A DNA stretch of 64,000 bases from Ruania suaedae (lineage in GTDB: Bacteria; Actinomycetota; Actinomycetes; Actinomycetales; Beutenbergiaceae), in NCBI RefSeq assembly GCF_021049265.1, contig NZ_CP088018.1, positions 558,001-622,000 on the forward strand. The letters run 5' to 3'. A model generated the notes under the pieces. The model ran no database searches. It was not told where the DNA came from and saw only the letters and a program-made list of their open reading frames with translations. Every line of letters begins with the position of its first letter. Positions within the stretch are counted from its first letter, which is position 1. This document shows, piece by piece, positions 62,901 to 64,000 of the stretch. Position numbers and translations under genes: made by a program.

Positions 62901-64000
62901 CTCGAGAACGACGCCCCCGGTGCGGACACCGCACCCCTCGTGCCGGGTTCGGTCGTCCTGACCTCCCCCGACGCCGTCGACGACGGCAAGACCCTCGTCG
63001 TCCCCGGCGAAGGCGAGTGGACGGTCGACGAGGACGGAGTTGTGACCTTCACTCCAGAGGCCGGCTTCGCCGGTCAGGTCACTGTCGAGTACGAGGTCTC
63101 CGACAGCAACGGTGAGACCGCCACCGCGACCATCGTGGTGGTCGTGGGCAGCGCCCCGCTCGCCGCCCCTGACCTGGGCAGCACGCCGCAGGCAACGGCG
63201 ACGGTGGTCGATCTCCTCGGCAACGACATCCCCGGCGACCAGGGCACGCCCTGCGACCCGCCCGGCTCGGACGAGCCCGCGGATTGTGACACCGGGGAGA
63301 TCGACCCCGCGACCGTCGTCTTCACCGAGGACGGTCAGCCCGAGGGTGTCGAGATCTCCGAGGACGGCCGGACCCTGACGGTGCCCGGTGAGGGCGAGTA
63401 CGTCATCGATGCCGAGTCCGGTGAGGTGACGTTCACGCCGGTCGCCTCGTTCCGCGGCGAGGCGAGCCCGGTGAGCTACCAGTTCACCGACAGCTACGAC
63501 AACGTCGCCTCCTCCACCGTCACGATCACGGTGCGTGGGATTGATCCGGTGGCGAGTGATGATGCGGCGTCGACGCCGTTCGGGACGCCGGTGACGTTGC
63601 CTGGTGTGGTCGATGATGTGCCGGGTACTGATGACAATGGCACGCCGGAGGATCCGGCTGATGATGTGACGCCGGCGTTGGTTCCTGGGGCGACGGTGTT
63701 CCCGGTGGAGGGTCAGCCTGAGGGGGCTGTGGTCTCCGAGGACGGGAAGACCCTGACTGTTGATGGTGAGGGTGTGTGGCAGGTTCTCGAGTCCGGTGAG
63801 GTGGAGTTCACTCCTGCTGAGGGTTTCGCTGGTGTGACCTCGCCGGTGGTGTACCTGATCGAGGATGAGAACGGCACGACCGATACTGCTGAGCTGGTGG
63901 TCACGGTCGCCGTCGGACCCAGTGCTGAGGCGGATGCGGAGACGACGCCGCAGAACGTGGACGTCGAGGTCGCTCCGCTCGAGAACGACACCCCGGGTGA
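59949..64000 (+). CDS. Giant secreted surface protein with CshA-type repeats (3' end beyond window)
   Basis: Open for at least 1,350 codons with no stop. The signal peptide ([25 protein letters not shown]) ends near TPAAAA. Residues about 35-280 look like a beta-propeller ([62 protein letters not shown]). A prealbumin-like segment and a DUF11/DUF7507-type domain follow (about 405-515, [37 protein letters not shown]). From residue about 524 there are seven complete CshA-like repeats and the start of an eighth (…DDxxxT…LxNDxPG…FTPxxGFxG…YxVTD…TxTVxV). GGGAGAG precedes GTG 59949. The wall anchor, if any, is outside. Confidence 0.85.
   Translation, partial: [1350 protein letters not shown]
61518..64000 (+). 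repeat. CshA-type repeat array (seven full units plus one partial)
   Basis: Units begin at 61518, 61827, 62172, 62490, 62838, 63153, 63543 and 63921 (309-390 bp each). Unit 4 and unit 8 share 98 bp with two mismatches (62472-62569 and 63903-64000), 1,431 bp apart and in frame. Units 3 and 7 are also close at protein level, so a block appears duplicated. Confidence 0.8.

Overview
The window is GC-rich DNA (I estimate near 70% G+C by eye) with a gene set typical of Actinobacteria: Lsr2, CarD, SenX3-RegX3, a WXG100 protein, a LytR_C-domain protein, a DUF3263 protein, a DUF4032 protein, an MsiK-type ATPase and a groEL without groES. LPxTG, Rib-like and CshA-type surface proteins point toward the Micrococcales (for example Ruaniaceae or Bogoriellaceae relatives). 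That placement is inference only. No insertion sequence, prophage, CRISPR array or rRNA operon is visible. Genes are densely packed, with many 4-bp ATGA/GTGA overlaps.

Layout. 1-2.5 kb: end of panD, lysS, a 55-residue membrane protein, lsr2. 2.5-7.6 kb: a lactonase-like protein, gpmA, phoU divergent from senX3-regX3 (with a PHO-box-like triple repeat between them), a lipoprotein. 7.8-11.4 kb: carD-ispD-ispF and an ABC exporter. 11.4-17.8 kb: a Na+/solute symporter with a 45-residue companion, a TipA-like MerR regulator followed by alkA, and cysS-rlmB. 17.8-28.7 kb: an unknown protein, a sugar cassette (ThuA-like, Gfo/Idh-type oxidoreductase, LacI regulator, GH2 enzyme), a DUF4032 protein, msiK, otsB-otsA. 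28.7-38.8 kb: a membrane Ser/Thr kinase, a small membrane protein, a DsbA-like protein, tRNA-Thr(TGT), thiD/pdxK, an S9 peptidase, ung with an SGNH hydrolase, DUF3263, LytR_C and an anchored GH15-like protein.

38.9-47.1 kb is a surface region: a 1,484-residue LPxTG protein with six Rib-like repeats and an Ala/Asp/Ser stalk built from two 136-residue units, then a DUF5819-HTTM membrane pair and a phytoene-desaturase-like flavoprotein. 47.1-51.4 kb: groEL under two CIRCE operators, then two related HD-domain proteins on either side of a WXG100 gene. 51.5-59.0 kb carries molybdenum-cofactor synthesis in two facing units: moaB/E fusion-moaA on the plus strand and moeBR-moeA-moaC-mobA-DUF6457-moaD on the minus strand. 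After an SDR gene, the window ends inside a second giant surface protein with CshA-type repeats.

The most general signal is regulatory. About twenty genes on both strands have a -10-like hexamer (mostly TANNNT) ending exactly 6 or 7 nt before a start codon, without a Shine-Dalgarno sequence. This is the geometry of leaderless transcripts and it was used here to choose several starts. Two genes appear to have a tiny leaderless ORF whose stop overlaps the start codon of the real gene. The most unusual protein-level finds are the duplicated stalk, the codon-anomalous CshA repeat and the HTTM pair beside the adhesin.
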